Source: Agromyces ramosus
Lineage (GTDB): Bacteria > Actinomycetota > Actinomycetes > Actinomycetales > Microbacteriaceae
DNA: 64,000 nucleotides
Reading direction: 5' to 3'
Assembly (NCBI RefSeq): GCF_004216665.1
Contig: NZ_SGWY01000001.1
Location: 372,001 to 436,000, forward strand
Shown here: positions 1 through 8,654 of the stretch, in pieces
How the letters are laid out: every line of letters begins with the position of its first letter
How positions within the stretch are numbered: position 1 is the stretch's first letter
Notes under the pieces: model-generated
The model's input: the letters and a program-made list of their open reading frames with translations, nothing else
Databases searched by the model: none
What the model was told of the DNA's origin: nothing
Made by a program: the position numbers and the translations under genes

Positions 1-1374
1 CGAGCCCGTGGCGATGTTGAGTCCGTACACGCACAGGCGATGAGCCCCCGCGGATGCCGGCACGAAGAACCCGTACCCGTGGCGCTCGCCGTAGCCCGGG
101 AACCGGCCGGGGATGTCGGGACGGATCGCATCGGCCAGGTACCCGCCGGCGAAGCGGCCGTCGAGGTAGGCGTGGACCCAGATCGGGTCCGACGAGTCCG
201 GATCGAGGGCGAATCCCCACACGCCGAGGCCGCCCGGCTGGGCCTGGACGTTCTCGATGGCACCGACCGGATCCCCGCCGCCGCCGAAGACGTCGGCGCA
301 CGTCATCAGGCGGTTCTCCCCCGCGCCGACATTCAAGGCGAAGACGCACACGCTGTGGCGCCCTCCGCCGGTCGGGACCTTGATGGCGAAGCCGTGGTTC
401 GCGCCGAGCCCGAAGCGCTGCCCGATGTCCGGGCGTGAGACGTCGGCGAGTGCGCCGGTCGAGAACACGCCGTCGACGTAGACGTGGATGGTCAGCGGTT
501 CGGCCGTCTCCGTGTCGACCGCCCAGCCCCAGACGCCGACCCCTCCCGGTATCGGCTGCATGTTCTCGACCGCCCCGATGGGCGAGGCATCCGTCGGGGA
601 GCCGAACCAGTCGTAGTAGATCCGCCAGAAGTTGCGATTGCCGTAGGCGGAGCATCCGTCGCCCGTGCCGTAGAGGTTCGCCAGCGCGGCGGCGTTCGGC
701 TGGTACGGCGTGTAGTTGTAGAGGTTCGCCGTCGCCTGGTTGCGGATGTTCACGTTCGTCCCGCCGCACGCGGCGTTCGGGTGGTACCGGACGAAGACCG
801 TGCCGACTCGATGGTTGTAGGACGTCGGGTACTTCCCGTACTGGCGGAACTGCCACGCGGCGTTGTACACCTGATTGAAGAAGCCGAAGTACTCCGCGTT
901 GCAGTCGGCCGTATCCGGGCAGGCGTAGCCCATCGCCCGGGAGTACCCGTAGGAGCTCGGATTCGTGAGGAGGGCCTGCTCCTTCTGCAGCATCACCAGC
1001 AGGACCTTCGGGCTGATGCCGCACGCCGTGGCGACCTTCGTGATGATCCTCGCCGCGCTCTCATCGGAGCCGCCCTGGTACGCATCGCACTGGGCGTCCC
1101 CGGCGTCCGCGATGCTGTACGTCGTCTGCCGATAGTCGGCGAGGCACGGAAGTCCGTCGCGCGGCGTGCACGAGATGCCGCCGAGGAAGCGCTGCACGTC
1201 CGCCTCCCCCATCGCACGCGAGTCGAAGAACTGCGCGTCCGAGATGATGTTGCCGGGGTCGAAGGCGCCCACCGGCGCCGCCGCCGCCGGAGTCGGCTGG
1301 GCCTGACCCGCGCCGACTCCCGTCGCCACGAGGACGAGCGCCAGAACCGCGGTCACCACTCGACGTCGTCGCAT
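1..1374 (-). CDS. Secreted surface protein with C-terminal repeats (3' end cut by window edge)
   Basis: Reading frame stays open for 458 codons to base 1, so the C-terminus lies outside the window. The ATG at 1374 follows a GGGAGA Shine-Dalgarno about 7 bases upstream. Residues 1-33 form a Sec signal peptide (four Arg, then a hydrophobic run, then Ala-rich end). Residues about 40-260 are a Cys-containing domain that includes GISPKVLLVMLQKEQ (Glu132), loosely like the catalytic-Glu region of lysozyme/SLT folds; that enzymatic reading is inference. At least two repeats of about 85-90 residues follow (about 265-350 and 356 onward). Each shows the pattern GxGVWGxAxDxxxxxPIxVHxYxDG and ends in a xHxxCVxxLNxG core. 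Such repeats are common in exported actinobacterial wall proteins. It lies divergent to a glycosyltransferase at the edge of the glycan locus. Confidence 0.75.
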   Translation of the reverse strand, partial: MRRRRVVTAVLALVLVATGVGAGQAQPTPAAAAPVGAFDPGNIISDAQFFDSRAMGEADVQRFLGGISCTPRDGLPCLADYRQTTYSIADAGDAQCDAYQGGSDESAARIITKVATACGISPKVLLVMLQKEQALLTNPSSYGYSRAMGYACPDTADCNAEYFGFFNQVYNAAWQFRQYGKYPTSYNHRVGTVFVRYHPNAACGGTNVNIRNQATANLYNYTPYQPNAAALANLYGTGDGCSAYGNRNFWRIYYDWFGSPTDASPIGAVENMQPIPGGVGVWGWAVDTETAEPLTIHVYVDGVFSTGALADVSRPDIGQRFGLGANHGFAIKVPTGGGRHSVCVFALNVGAGENRLMTCADVFGGGGDPVGAIENVQAQPGGLGVWGFALDPDSSDPIWVHAYLDGRFAGGYLADAIRPDIPGRFPGYGERHGYGFFVPASAGAHRLCVYGLNIATGS

Positions 1375-1440
1375 CCGGCATCTCCCGAGCACCGTGTCGT
1401 CATCGACGAACGGGTGTCACGCGATGCGGCGCCTCCCCGC

Positions 1441-1448
1441 AATATAAT
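1441..1448. promoter_or_regulatory. A/T-rich -10-like box between divergent genes
   Basis: AATATAAT is one of the few strongly AT-rich octamers in this GC-rich window. It reads TATAAT on the plus strand, about 190 bases before the GT2-GT4 gene, and TATATT on the minus strand, about 67 bases before the secreted-protein start. No good -35 hexamer at 16-18 bases is seen on either strand, so direction is open. The rest of the 1375-1638 gap shows no other feature. Confidence 0.35.
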
Positions 1449-1638
1449 CGAACGGCATGCTTCGTCCGTCACCTCGTGGTGACGTGTCGGAAATGCGGTC
1501 GAGGGGCCGCAGCGTCACGCTGGACCGCCATTGCGACGTTCGTGTCGTGGAGAGCCGACGACAAGGCCTGGCCGCGTCGCCGACGGATCGCCACGATCGG
1601 TACGACGAGCATGAGACGCAGAGTGAGAATGGTGACAG

Positions 1639-3789
1639 ATGAGCAGCGCGTACCCTACGACCGTCGTCGTTCCCCTCTACGGTGACCTCCCCTCGGCCGA
1701 GCGCTGCATCCTGAGCGTGCTCGAGACGGTCGACCTCTCGGTGCATGCCCTCCTCGTGGTCAACGACGTCGGACCCGACGCCGACGTCATGGAGCAGCGG
1801 GTCCTCGAGCTCCTCGAGGGGACCCGGAATACGCGTTACGTCCGCAACGCGGAGAACCTGGGGTTCGTCGGAACGTGCAACAGGGCCGTGGGCGAGCTCG
1901 ACACCAGCGAGAACGACATCCTCCTCCTGAACAGCGATGCCCTCCTGACCGACGGTGCGCTCGACGAGCTCTCCGAGGTGCTCCACCTCGCGGAGAAGCA
2001 CGGAGTGGTCACGGCCCGCAGCAACCAGGCCACGATCGCGACGATCCCGTTCCGCACGCGATCCGGCGTCGAAGCGAGCCCCGAGCGATCGGCGAGCGTG
2101 TTCGAGGCGATGCGGGATGAGCTGCCCCGGTATTCGATCGCTCCGGTGGCCCATGGCTTCTGCTTCCTCGTCCGTCGCGAGCTGATCAGCAATCACGGCC
2201 TGTTCGACACCGAATTCGCCCCGGGTTACGGGGAGGAGAACGACTTCTGCCTGCGGGTCAACGGATACGGCTACTCGTCCGTGATCGCGAATCGTGCGTT
2301 CGTGGGCCACGAGGGATCGAAGAGCTTCGCGTCCCTCGACCAGCTGCGGATCAAGGCGGAGCACGAGGAGCTCATCGTCGAGCGTTACCCGTTCTACCCG
2401 GCGGCCGTCCGGCATTACCTCGAGAACGGCATGGACACGGCCGACTGGTTCGCCGATCTCCTCGTTCCCAGCGACGAGCCGTGGAAGGTCCTGATCGACC
2501 TCCATCACATGTCGCTGATCTACGACGGGAGCGTCCGCAACGCGCTCACCTTCCTCAGCTTCTTGCAGGCCGAGGAGGCGGCCGGCCGGACCGGCGGCAT
2601 CGAGTTCGTCGTGGCCGCCTCGCTCGACGCGATCGAGTTCTTCCAACTCGATCGGTTCGGCTTCAGAGTTGTCCCGAACGGCGAGGTCGACGAGATCTTC
2701 GACCTCGGTTTCTCGCTCGCACCCATCACGACCTACGGCCAGATCCTCCGGCTCGATCGACTCTGCCTCCGATGGCTCGCGTCGCACCTGGACATCATCT
2801 CGCTGCGTGCCATCGCGCTCCTCGAGGAGGACTTCGGCCGGCGCCAGGTCGTCCTCGACTCGCTGCAGTACGCCGACCGCGTGATCGCGATCAGCCAGTC
2901 CACGCTCGACGACACGATCGACTATTTCCCCGCGCTCGCCGACGACCTTCCCTCCCGCACGCAGGTCATCCACCAGGGCGTCGCCGTGCCGCCACCGGGG
3001 TCACCCGATGATGCGGTGCTCGCGCACCACACGACGCTCTCGAAACGGCAGGCGGAGACCGTCGACGCAGGCGGGTACGTCCTCGTCGTGGGCAACGGAT
3101 TCCAGCACAAGCAGCTCGCGGCGACTGCCGCCGCACTCCGCGGCCGCCCGTTCCCCGTGGTCATCTTCGGCAGCCGCGCCGACGACCTCGGCGACAACGT
3201 GGTTCCCATCCAGGGCGGGCTGCTGACCGACGCCGATGTCCACGAGCTCTACCGGAATGCGGCGCTCATCGTCTATCCCTCGGCATACGAGGGCTTCGGC
3301 CTCCCGGTCGCCGAGACCGCACAGCACGGCAGGAATCTCGTGGTGTTCGACACCGAGGTCTCACGCGAGGTCGTCGGAGCACTCGGGCTGTCGGGTTCGA
3401 CGAGGTTCTTCCGACGCTTCTCCGAGCTGGCCGAGCTCGTCGACGCGGCGCTGGCCGATCCCCGGGCCGTGCCCGCGCAGGTCCGCACCATCGACGACTA
3501 CAACCGTGCCATCCTCGACTCGATGCGCGACGTGCTCGAACGACCGGTGTCGATCGACCGGGTGCGGTCCCGACAGCGCTACTTCCGGGCGACACGTGCC
3601 TACTCGGAGGTGGCCGTCGAGCGTGAGGCGTCGTCGCGTGCTCGCGCCGATGCGCTCGAGGCTCGCGTGGCGCTCCTGGGATCGCGCCGGTCCATCCGGC
3701 TCATGGACGGCATCGCCGTGCGCCTCAGCTTCCTGCGACCCGTCGCGCGGAATGTCCGACGCATCGTGAGCCCGCCGCCGAAGGCCTGA
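1639..3789 (+). CDS. Bifunctional GT2-GT4 glycosyltransferase fusion
   Basis: The 716-residue protein joins two glycosyltransferase domains. Residues about 6-265 are a GT-A (family 2) domain: TVVVPLYGD start, LLLNSDA as the DXD-like metal site, and a GYGEENDFCLR acceptor-side motif. Residues about 285-640 are a GT-B (family 4) domain: VVGNGFQHKQ donor loop, and YPSAYEGFGLPVAETAQHG carrying the E-x7-E signature. A basic tail follows. There is no transmembrane helix, so it is probably cytoplasmic and adds two sugars in succession to a lipid-linked glycan; sugars and linkages cannot be told. It starts the plus-strand pair with the acyltransferase, 78 bases away. The ATG at 1639 is preceded by a weak GAGAAT ribosome site. 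Confidence 0.85.
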   Translation: MSSAYPTTVVVPLYGDLPSAERCILSVLETVDLSVHALLVVNDVGPDADVMEQRVLELLEGTRNTRYVRNAENLGFVGTCNRAVGELDTSENDILLLNSDALLTDGALDELSEVLHLAEKHGVVTARSNQATIATIPFRTRSGVEASPERSASVFEAMRDELPRYSIAPVAHGFCFLVRRELISNHGLFDTEFAPGYGEENDFCLRVNGYGYSSVIANRAFVGHEGSKSFASLDQLRIKAEHEELIVERYPFYPAAVRHYLENGMDTADWFADLLVPSDEPWKVLIDLHHMSLIYDGSVRNALTFLSFLQAEEAAGRTGGIEFVVAASLDAIEFFQLDRFGFRVVPNGEVDEIFDLGFSLAPITTYGQILRLDRLCLRWLASHLDIISLRAIALLEEDFGRRQVVLDSLQYADRVIAISQSTLDDTIDYFPALADDLPSRTQVIHQGVAVPPPGSPDDAVLAHHTTLSKRQAETVDAGGYVLVVGNGFQHKQLAATAAALRGRPFPVVIFGSRADDLGDNVVPIQGGLLTDADVHELYRNAALIVYPSAYEGFGLPVAETAQHGRNLVVFDTEVSREVVGALGLSGSTRFFRRFSELAELVDAALADPRAVPAQVRTIDDYNRAILDSMRDVLERPVSIDRVRSRQRYFRATRAYSEVAVEREASSRARADALEARVALLGSRRSIRLMDGIAVRLSFLRPVARNVRRIVSPPPKA

Positions 3790-3867
3790 CATCGTGCCGA
3801 TGTCCTACCGGCAGCGCCCGATCCGACGGGTGTGCGCGATCCGACGCCTCGAATCGAGGGAGACGAC

Positions 3868-4665
3868 ATGAGACTCTCAGCGCTCGTGCCGACGTCGCTG
3901 CGACGCCGCCGCGACCCGGCGTCGCCCGCGAGCGCGCATCCGCAGTGGGTCCGCGGCCAGGGGCTGGACGCCGAGCAGCGCCGACGCCTCGGCGACGCAG
4001 GCGTCCCTGAATCGGAACTCGTGCAGCTCCACGTCCGAGAGCTGTCCGGCGCGTTCCCCGACTGGTGGCACGAGCAGGGCAATGCGTTCTTCCTCGAGGA
4101 CGGCATCGCCACCCCCGACGCCATGATCGAGGGGATGCTCGCCGGCCCGGTGCGCAACGCACTGGTGGTCCTCGCCAGCTCCGTCGAAGCCATGGCCTAC
4201 TGCCTGCCGAGGGGCGATCGTCCGACGGTGTACATCGGACCGGAATGCTCCCTCCCCCGTGCCGAGCTCCATTGCTCGGATGCCGCGAATGTCGTGCTCG
4301 TGCGGAAGGTGACGTCGACGTTCGCCTCGGTCATCGATGCGCGGAACGGCGGCAGCATCGTCGCCGAGTCCGACCAGCTCTGGGCATCCGGCACGATCGT
4401 GACCACTGATGACATGCATCGTCTCGAGGATGCTGCGACGGGTCGGCGACTCAACCCCTTCGGTGCGCACATCAGGCTGGGTGAGCACGTCTGGCTCGGC
4501 CGGGACGTCATCGTCACCGGCGACGTGGAGATCGGCGCGAACTCGGTGGTCGGTGCACGCAGCCTGGTCCGGGGGAAGTCGTTCCCGCCGAACTCCGCGA
4601 TCGCCGGGACACCGGCCAAGGTCGTGCGCGAGGGGATCACGTGGCAGCGCGAGGACACGCCCTGA
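3868..4665 (+). CDS. Hexapeptide-repeat (LbetaH) acyltransferase
   Basis: A 265-residue protein. The C-terminal third (about residues 195-255) has left-handed beta-helix hexapeptide repeats (IRLGEHVWLGRDVIVTG, then VEIGANSVVGARSLV), ending in the family's typical IAGTPAKVVREG. Proteins of this fold move acetyl groups from acetyl-CoA onto sugars. An N-terminal region of about 150 residues has no family I recognise. The start is ATG 3868, which follows GAGGGAG at good spacing; an upstream in-frame ATG at 3832 lacks a ribosome site. The context suggests O-acetylation of the surface polysaccharide. The specific substrate is unknown. It converges on the next gene with 7 bases between stops. Confidence 0.75.
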   Translation: MRLSALVPTSLRRRRDPASPASAHPQWVRGQGLDAEQRRRLGDAGVPESELVQLHVRELSGAFPDWWHEQGNAFFLEDGIATPDAMIEGMLAGPVRNALVVLASSVEAMAYCLPRGDRPTVYIGPECSLPRAELHCSDAANVVLVRKVTSTFASVIDARNGGSIVAESDQLWASGTIVTTDDMHRLEDAATGRRLNPFGAHIRLGEHVWLGRDVIVTGDVEIGANSVVGARSLVRGKSFPPNSAIAGTPAKVVREGITWQREDTP

Positions 4666-4672
4666 CCACCGG

Positions 4673-6460
4673 CTAGCGAACCGGAAGCGAGCCGATCGTC
4701 ACCGACGAGACGCAGAGCTCCTCCCCAGGCGGGATCTCGACCATGATCGCCCCGAGGTCCTCGAACTCGTAGCTCGTCACCCACCGAGACGAGCCCGCCA
4801 CCGGCACGTGCCCCCCGACGCCGGCGGTCATGTCCCGCAGCGAGGCGCTGTCGGCACCCGCGAACAGGTGGGCGCCGCTGTCCTCGAAGGCGCCCTCGAC
4901 GGTGATGAGCTCGAGGTCGGATTCGATGGGGATCGGCGGCGGCTCGAACCACAGCCGACCGGCACCCCCATCCGCGAGCCAGCATCCCGGCCGCACCTCG
5001 CCGAGCCCGTCGGCCCCCGTGAGGTCGGCGGCCCCCACGATCGTCGGCTCGACCAGGGTCACGCTCCCGTCGGAATTCGCGAGTGCCGCACGTTCGTCGG
5101 TGACGACCGTGTCGGAACCGACCCGAACGAGCGGCAGCAGCTCGGCGAGCATGTTGTACGGATAGAAGCCGCCCGCGACGACCGACTCGGGAACCGGCAC
5201 GTTGTAGAACTGCGTTGCGCGCAGCCCGTCGCTCGTCTCCGCGAATCGCTCGAGCCAGGCTCGGGCCGGAGCGCCGATGGTGTTGGCGCTCAGATGGACC
5301 ATGGACGCCGCCGCCGCGATCGCGACCAGGCAGATCGCAAGCCAACGGAGCACCGGACGTGCGCGGCGCAGGATGGGCGACGCATGCTGCAGCACCACGG
5401 CGACGGCGATCACCCCGAAGGGCATCGCCATGAAGTTGTACCGGGGTTCGAGGGCTCCGTCGACTCCGAACTCGAACGCGCGCACGACGGCGGCGGGAAG
5501 CACCGTGGCAATCGTCACGATGATGAACACCGCCACGGCGTACAGTGCCCTCATCCGTGCGTCGCCGAACCACGCGAGCGTGATGAGCAGGGCGAGCACC
5601 GTGGCCCCGATGATCCACAGGAGCGCCTCCCCGCCGAGTGCCGGGCGCGAGTTCCATCCGATCAACGCCGGCATGGAAGCCTGCACGAGGCTCTTCGCCA
5701 GGTACACGAGGATCGTCCCCGGGTCGGCGCGAGTCTGTGCCGGCGCGTCCTCGGTCATCGCGGACTGGATGAGATACCACGCCAAGGACGCGGGCACCGC
5801 GATCGTCCAGAGCAGCAGCATCCGGCGCAGCGGTCGCGTGCACTCCGGCAGCAGGGGGACGAGCAACGGACTGGCGAAGAGGATCACCACCGCGCGCTCG
5901 TCGAACAGGACCGCCACGACGAATGACGCCACCATGACCGCCGCCGAGGCGATCGCCGTCATCACCGTGCCGGCCCTCGCGAACGCGAGGCAGGCGCACA
6001 GCGCGACGAGGGAACACGCCAGCGCCGGGGCGACCTGTGCAGCCCCCGCGTACCACTGGATCGTCCCGCTCACGCACGCGGTGAGTGGGAGCATCACCGC
6101 CGCGAATGTCCCCCAGCCGGTCGAGCGAGTGATACGCACCACCGCCCAACGAAGGAGCACCGCGCTGATGCCCACGAACGTCACCAGCACCAGCAGGGCG
6201 AGTTCCCAGTGCACGGGTCGAGTCAGCTGGAGTCCCCAGTCGAGGGCCTTGCGCGCCGGAAGCCAGTGCCCGAAGAGTTCTCCGTTCAGCCACGAGAGCG
6301 TCAATCCGACCTCATCGGCCCGCGCGAAGTTCAGGAAGTCGTCCGAGAAGAACTGCGACGGACGCGCCACGAGGTACAGGATCGTCGAGCTGAGGAGCAA
6401 ACCCACCACCGCGACGGTCGCGGGACGACGCTCATTCCAGCTGCGGATGCGCTCGAACAC
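4673..6460 (-). CDS. Polytopic membrane protein, GT-C glycosyltransferase-like
   Basis: A 595-residue protein with roughly ten to twelve hydrophobic helices in its first 420 residues and a soluble exported domain of about 170 residues at the C-terminus. An acidic pair in the first extracytoplasmic loop (RPSQFFSDDFLNFA, about residues 33-46) resembles the catalytic Asp loop of GT-C enzymes that use polyprenyl-phosphate sugars. GTG start with GGGAGAGG directly upstream. No close family is recognised, so GT-C activity is inference from topology, the DD loop and the glycan locus around it. It could instead be a polysaccharide polymerase or a ligand-presenting membrane protein. Confidence 0.6.
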   Translation of the reverse strand: MFERIRSWNERRPATVAVVGLLLSSTILYLVARPSQFFSDDFLNFARADEVGLTLSWLNGELFGHWLPARKALDWGLQLTRPVHWELALLVLVTFVGISAVLLRWAVVRITRSTGWGTFAAVMLPLTACVSGTIQWYAGAAQVAPALACSLVALCACLAFARAGTVMTAIASAAVMVASFVVAVLFDERAVVILFASPLLVPLLPECTRPLRRMLLLWTIAVPASLAWYLIQSAMTEDAPAQTRADPGTILVYLAKSLVQASMPALIGWNSRPALGGEALLWIIGATVLALLITLAWFGDARMRALYAVAVFIIVTIATVLPAAVVRAFEFGVDGALEPRYNFMAMPFGVIAVAVVLQHASPILRRARPVLRWLAICLVAIAAAASMVHLSANTIGAPARAWLERFAETSDGLRATQFYNVPVPESVVAGGFYPYNMLAELLPLVRVGSDTVVTDERAALANSDGSVTLVEPTIVGAADLTGADGLGEVRPGCWLADGGAGRLWFEPPPIPIESDLELITVEGAFEDSGAHLFAGADSASLRDMTAGVGGHVPVAGSSRWVTSYEFEDLGAIMVEIPPGEELCVSSVTIGSLPVR

Positions 6461-6564
6461 CCTCTCCCCCTCTCCGGCGCACGGGCGTGGAACAGCGCGG
6501 CCGGAACGCCGTCGGCCGAGATGTCGCGCGTCGGGCGACGCGTCGCCGTGTCCCGCGGTGGTCC

Positions 6565-8412
6565 TCAGCCACCGTACCGTCGGTCGCGATCCTGCGCGGC
6601 CGCGGCGACGATCGTTCGGACCGCGTCGACCATCTCGTCGTGATCGGCGAGATCGGTGACGCGAACGACGGCCTGGCCCGCGAATGCGGCGACCCTGCTG
6701 TCGTCGGTCGAGACGACGGCGTCGAACAGCGCCGCCGCGTCGAACGCGCTGCTCGACTCGGCCGAGACGAGCACGTTGAACGCAGCGGCGCGCGGTGTCG
6801 TCGGCGCATCCACCGTGAAGGCGACCACGATGTCGTCGAGGTTGTCGCTCGGGTGCACGCCCCCGCGAGTGGTGACGACCTCCTGGCCGAGTTCGACCAG
6901 GATCTCTGCGAGGCGCTCGCGTCGCACGTCCTCGCCGTCGTGCGCGGTCAACGCCCAGCGCAGACTCGGAAGGCCGCTCGCGGGACCGCTCGCGACGGTG
7001 GTTCGCGTTCGCCGCAGGATGGGCACACCCTCCACGATTCGCGCCTCATCGTGGAACGCGACCGTCCGATAGCCGTCGATCACCACCCCGATCGCGCGGT
7101 ACCGTTCCGCATCGGACGCCGGGAACCGACCCCGCCACCGCTCGAGGAACCGCTTGCGGTTGGCGGTGTCGAAACGGCTCCGTCCGGGTGAGCTGCCCTC
7201 CGCATGCACGGCGATGGACTCGGGAACGACGCGGAAGCCACCGCCTTGACGCTCGGCGAGTCGAAGGCACAGGTCCACGTCCTCGTAGCCGTTCACGTAC
7301 CCTTCGTCGAAACCCTCGACGTCGATCAGGGTCGAGGCGCGCAGCATCATCACCGCGGCGGTCACGGCCGAGAAGTCGAGCCGTCGCATGCGACCGGCGT
7401 CCTCTCGGGGATGCCCCGCGAGGAAGTGCCACGGCAGTACGCGCTCCCCGAGGAACACCGTGCCCGCGGTCTGGATCCGGCCGTTCGGATACAGCAGCAG
7501 CGGCTGCACCCCCAGCACATCCGCGGATTCGGCGAGGACCCGCAGGAGCGGGTCGAGCCACCCGTCGCGGACGACGGCGTCGTTGTTGAGGAGGAGGACG
7601 TACTCGCCGGTCGAATCGGCGATCCCGCGGTTCATGCCCCCCGCGAAGTTGGTGTTGACATCGCACCGGATGACGTGCACGCGGGTGTCGGCGATGAAGA
7701 GTCCGGTGAGGAGGCGGAAGACGTGCGGGGCCGAGCCGTTGTCGATGACCATCACCTCGATGTCGGCGCCGTCGCACTCCGCCAGCACCGACCGAACGGC
7801 GTCCGTCGTCATGCGCCAGTCCTGGTACGTCGGGATCAGCACCGACACACGGCCGGGAACACGCGTTGCCGCGCTCGACCGGGCGAGGTCCCAGTCGACG
7901 TTCGAACGCGCGCCCTCGTTCGGCGGCGACGCGTAGGCATCGGCCACGAGCCTCGTCATGCGTCGACCCGCGTCCGCGAGGCTGAGCCCCCCACCCACGT
8001 CGACACGGTCGGCGTCGCCGATGAGGGCCTGGAGCGCGAGGAGGCTGACGTCCACGTCGACGTCGCGGTCGGCGGTGAGCGGCGACGTGGTCGCGTGGCG
8101 GAGGTAGCCGAGCACGAGGTCCGACTCGAGGTGGGCAACGGCGTCGGCCGTGAGCTCCTCGTCGGACCACCATGCGACCTCCACGAACGGGCTGAACGAG
8201 AGGTTCTCGGCACGGCCCGACGCGATGTGGTACGCGACCGCGTCCTCGACGGTCTCGAGCCGAGGGGCATGGGCGGGAAGCTGGGCGCGATAGTAGTCGA
8301 GGTCGAACAGCCCCGACGAGAGGAGTGCGGCGTCGGGATCCGGGGCGGCGGGCGCCGGCGGAGCGAACCTTCCGGGGAGGAGCCGACGCACGCGGGACGT
8401 GAACTCAGACAC
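6565..8412 (-). CDS. GT2 family glycosyltransferase with N-terminal accessory domain
   Basis: Starting at GTG 8412 the protein has 615 residues. Residues about 30-180 form an accessory segment (FDLDYYRAQLP, then AVAYHIASGRAENLSFSPF) seen in front of many polysaccharide glycosyltransferases. Residues about 190-430 are a GT-A family 2 domain: VSVLIPTYQDW, VMVIDNGS, LLLNNDAV as metal site, and NGYEDVDLCLRL. A C-terminal extension of about 180 residues has no recognised family. An in-frame ATG at 8487 would add 25 residues but has no ribosome site. The GTG lies inside the end of a small ORF with a strong Shine-Dalgarno, which suggests coupled initiation. Likely role: sugar transfer onto the exported glycan. 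Confidence 0.8.
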   Translation of the reverse strand: MSEFTSRVRRLLPGRFAPPAPAAPDPDAALLSSGLFDLDYYRAQLPAHAPRLETVEDAVAYHIASGRAENLSFSPFVEVAWWSDEELTADAVAHLESDLVLGYLRHATTSPLTADRDVDVDVSLLALQALIGDADRVDVGGGLSLADAGRRMTRLVADAYASPPNEGARSNVDWDLARSSAATRVPGRVSVLIPTYQDWRMTTDAVRSVLAECDGADIEVMVIDNGSAPHVFRLLTGLFIADTRVHVIRCDVNTNFAGGMNRGIADSTGEYVLLLNNDAVVRDGWLDPLLRVLAESADVLGVQPLLLYPNGRIQTAGTVFLGERVLPWHFLAGHPREDAGRMRRLDFSAVTAAVMMLRASTLIDVEGFDEGYVNGYEDVDLCLRLAERQGGGFRVVPESIAVHAEGSSPGRSRFDTANRKRFLERWRGRFPASDAERYRAIGVVIDGYRTVAFHDEARIVEGVPILRRTRTTVASGPASGLPSLRWALTAHDGEDVRRERLAEILVELGQEVVTTRGGVHPSDNLDDIVVAFTVDAPTTPRAAAFNVLVSAESSSAFDAAALFDAVVSTDDSRVAAFAGQAVVRVTDLADHDEMVDAVRTIVAAAAQDRDRRYGG

Positions 8413-8455
8413 GGACGCTACCGCTGGGAACGCGGCGATGAGCGCAGGCGACCAT
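8405..8455 (-). CDS. Candidate 16-residue leader ORF overlapping the GT2 start
   Basis: On the minus strand GAGGAGG (8471-8465) sits 9 bases before ATG 8455. This opens a 16-codon frame (MVACAHRRVPSGSVRV) whose TGA at 8407-8405 overlaps the GTG start of the glycosyltransferase by 8 bases. This is the best Shine-Dalgarno in the area, and it points at the small frame rather than at the long one. That geometry fits translational coupling or a leader peptide. No conservation data are available, so coding status is uncertain. Confidence 0.4.
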   Translation of the reverse strand: MVACAHRRVPSGSVRV

Positions 8456-8526
8456 GCTTCCCAACCTCCTCGTGGGATCGAATGCACACCGACGCAGGGG
8501 GTCTCGTCGCGAACGATGTCGGATTC

Positions 8527-8532
8527 ACCTTA
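8527..8532 (-). promoter_or_regulatory. Candidate -10 box for the GT2 gene
   Basis: TAAGGT on the minus strand, about 65 bases upstream of the leader ORF start. It is the only TANNNT-like box in the 8488-8654 divergent gap for this direction. No clear -35 is seen. Confidence 0.3.
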
Positions 8533-8639
8533 GTGGGACGGACACGGCTGCTCCAAGCCGAGCCGAGGCGGGATGGAGCGCGGCAGCGACCACCCGCGCA
8601 CCCCGAGGGCGCACCCAGAACCCCGCCAGTCACGGACAG

Positions 8640-8645
8640 TATGAT
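8640..8645 (+). promoter_or_regulatory. Candidate -10 box for wzm
   Basis: TATGAT lies 9 bases before ATG 8655. Transcription would begin within a few bases of the start codon, giving an almost leaderless transcript. No Shine-Dalgarno precedes the ATG, which agrees. Confidence 0.45.
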
Positions 8646-8654
8646 GAGCGGACT

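Noticed and set aside
1441..1448. Strong sigma-70 promoter with TATAAT
   Set aside because: No acceptable -35 at normal spacing on either strand, so it is listed only as a weak candidate.
1417..2973. Long minus-strand frame opposite the GT2-GT4 gene
   Set aside because: Composition (Asp/Glu/Arg/Val-rich, no motifs) is that of an antisense shadow; the plus-strand frame has clear family motifs.
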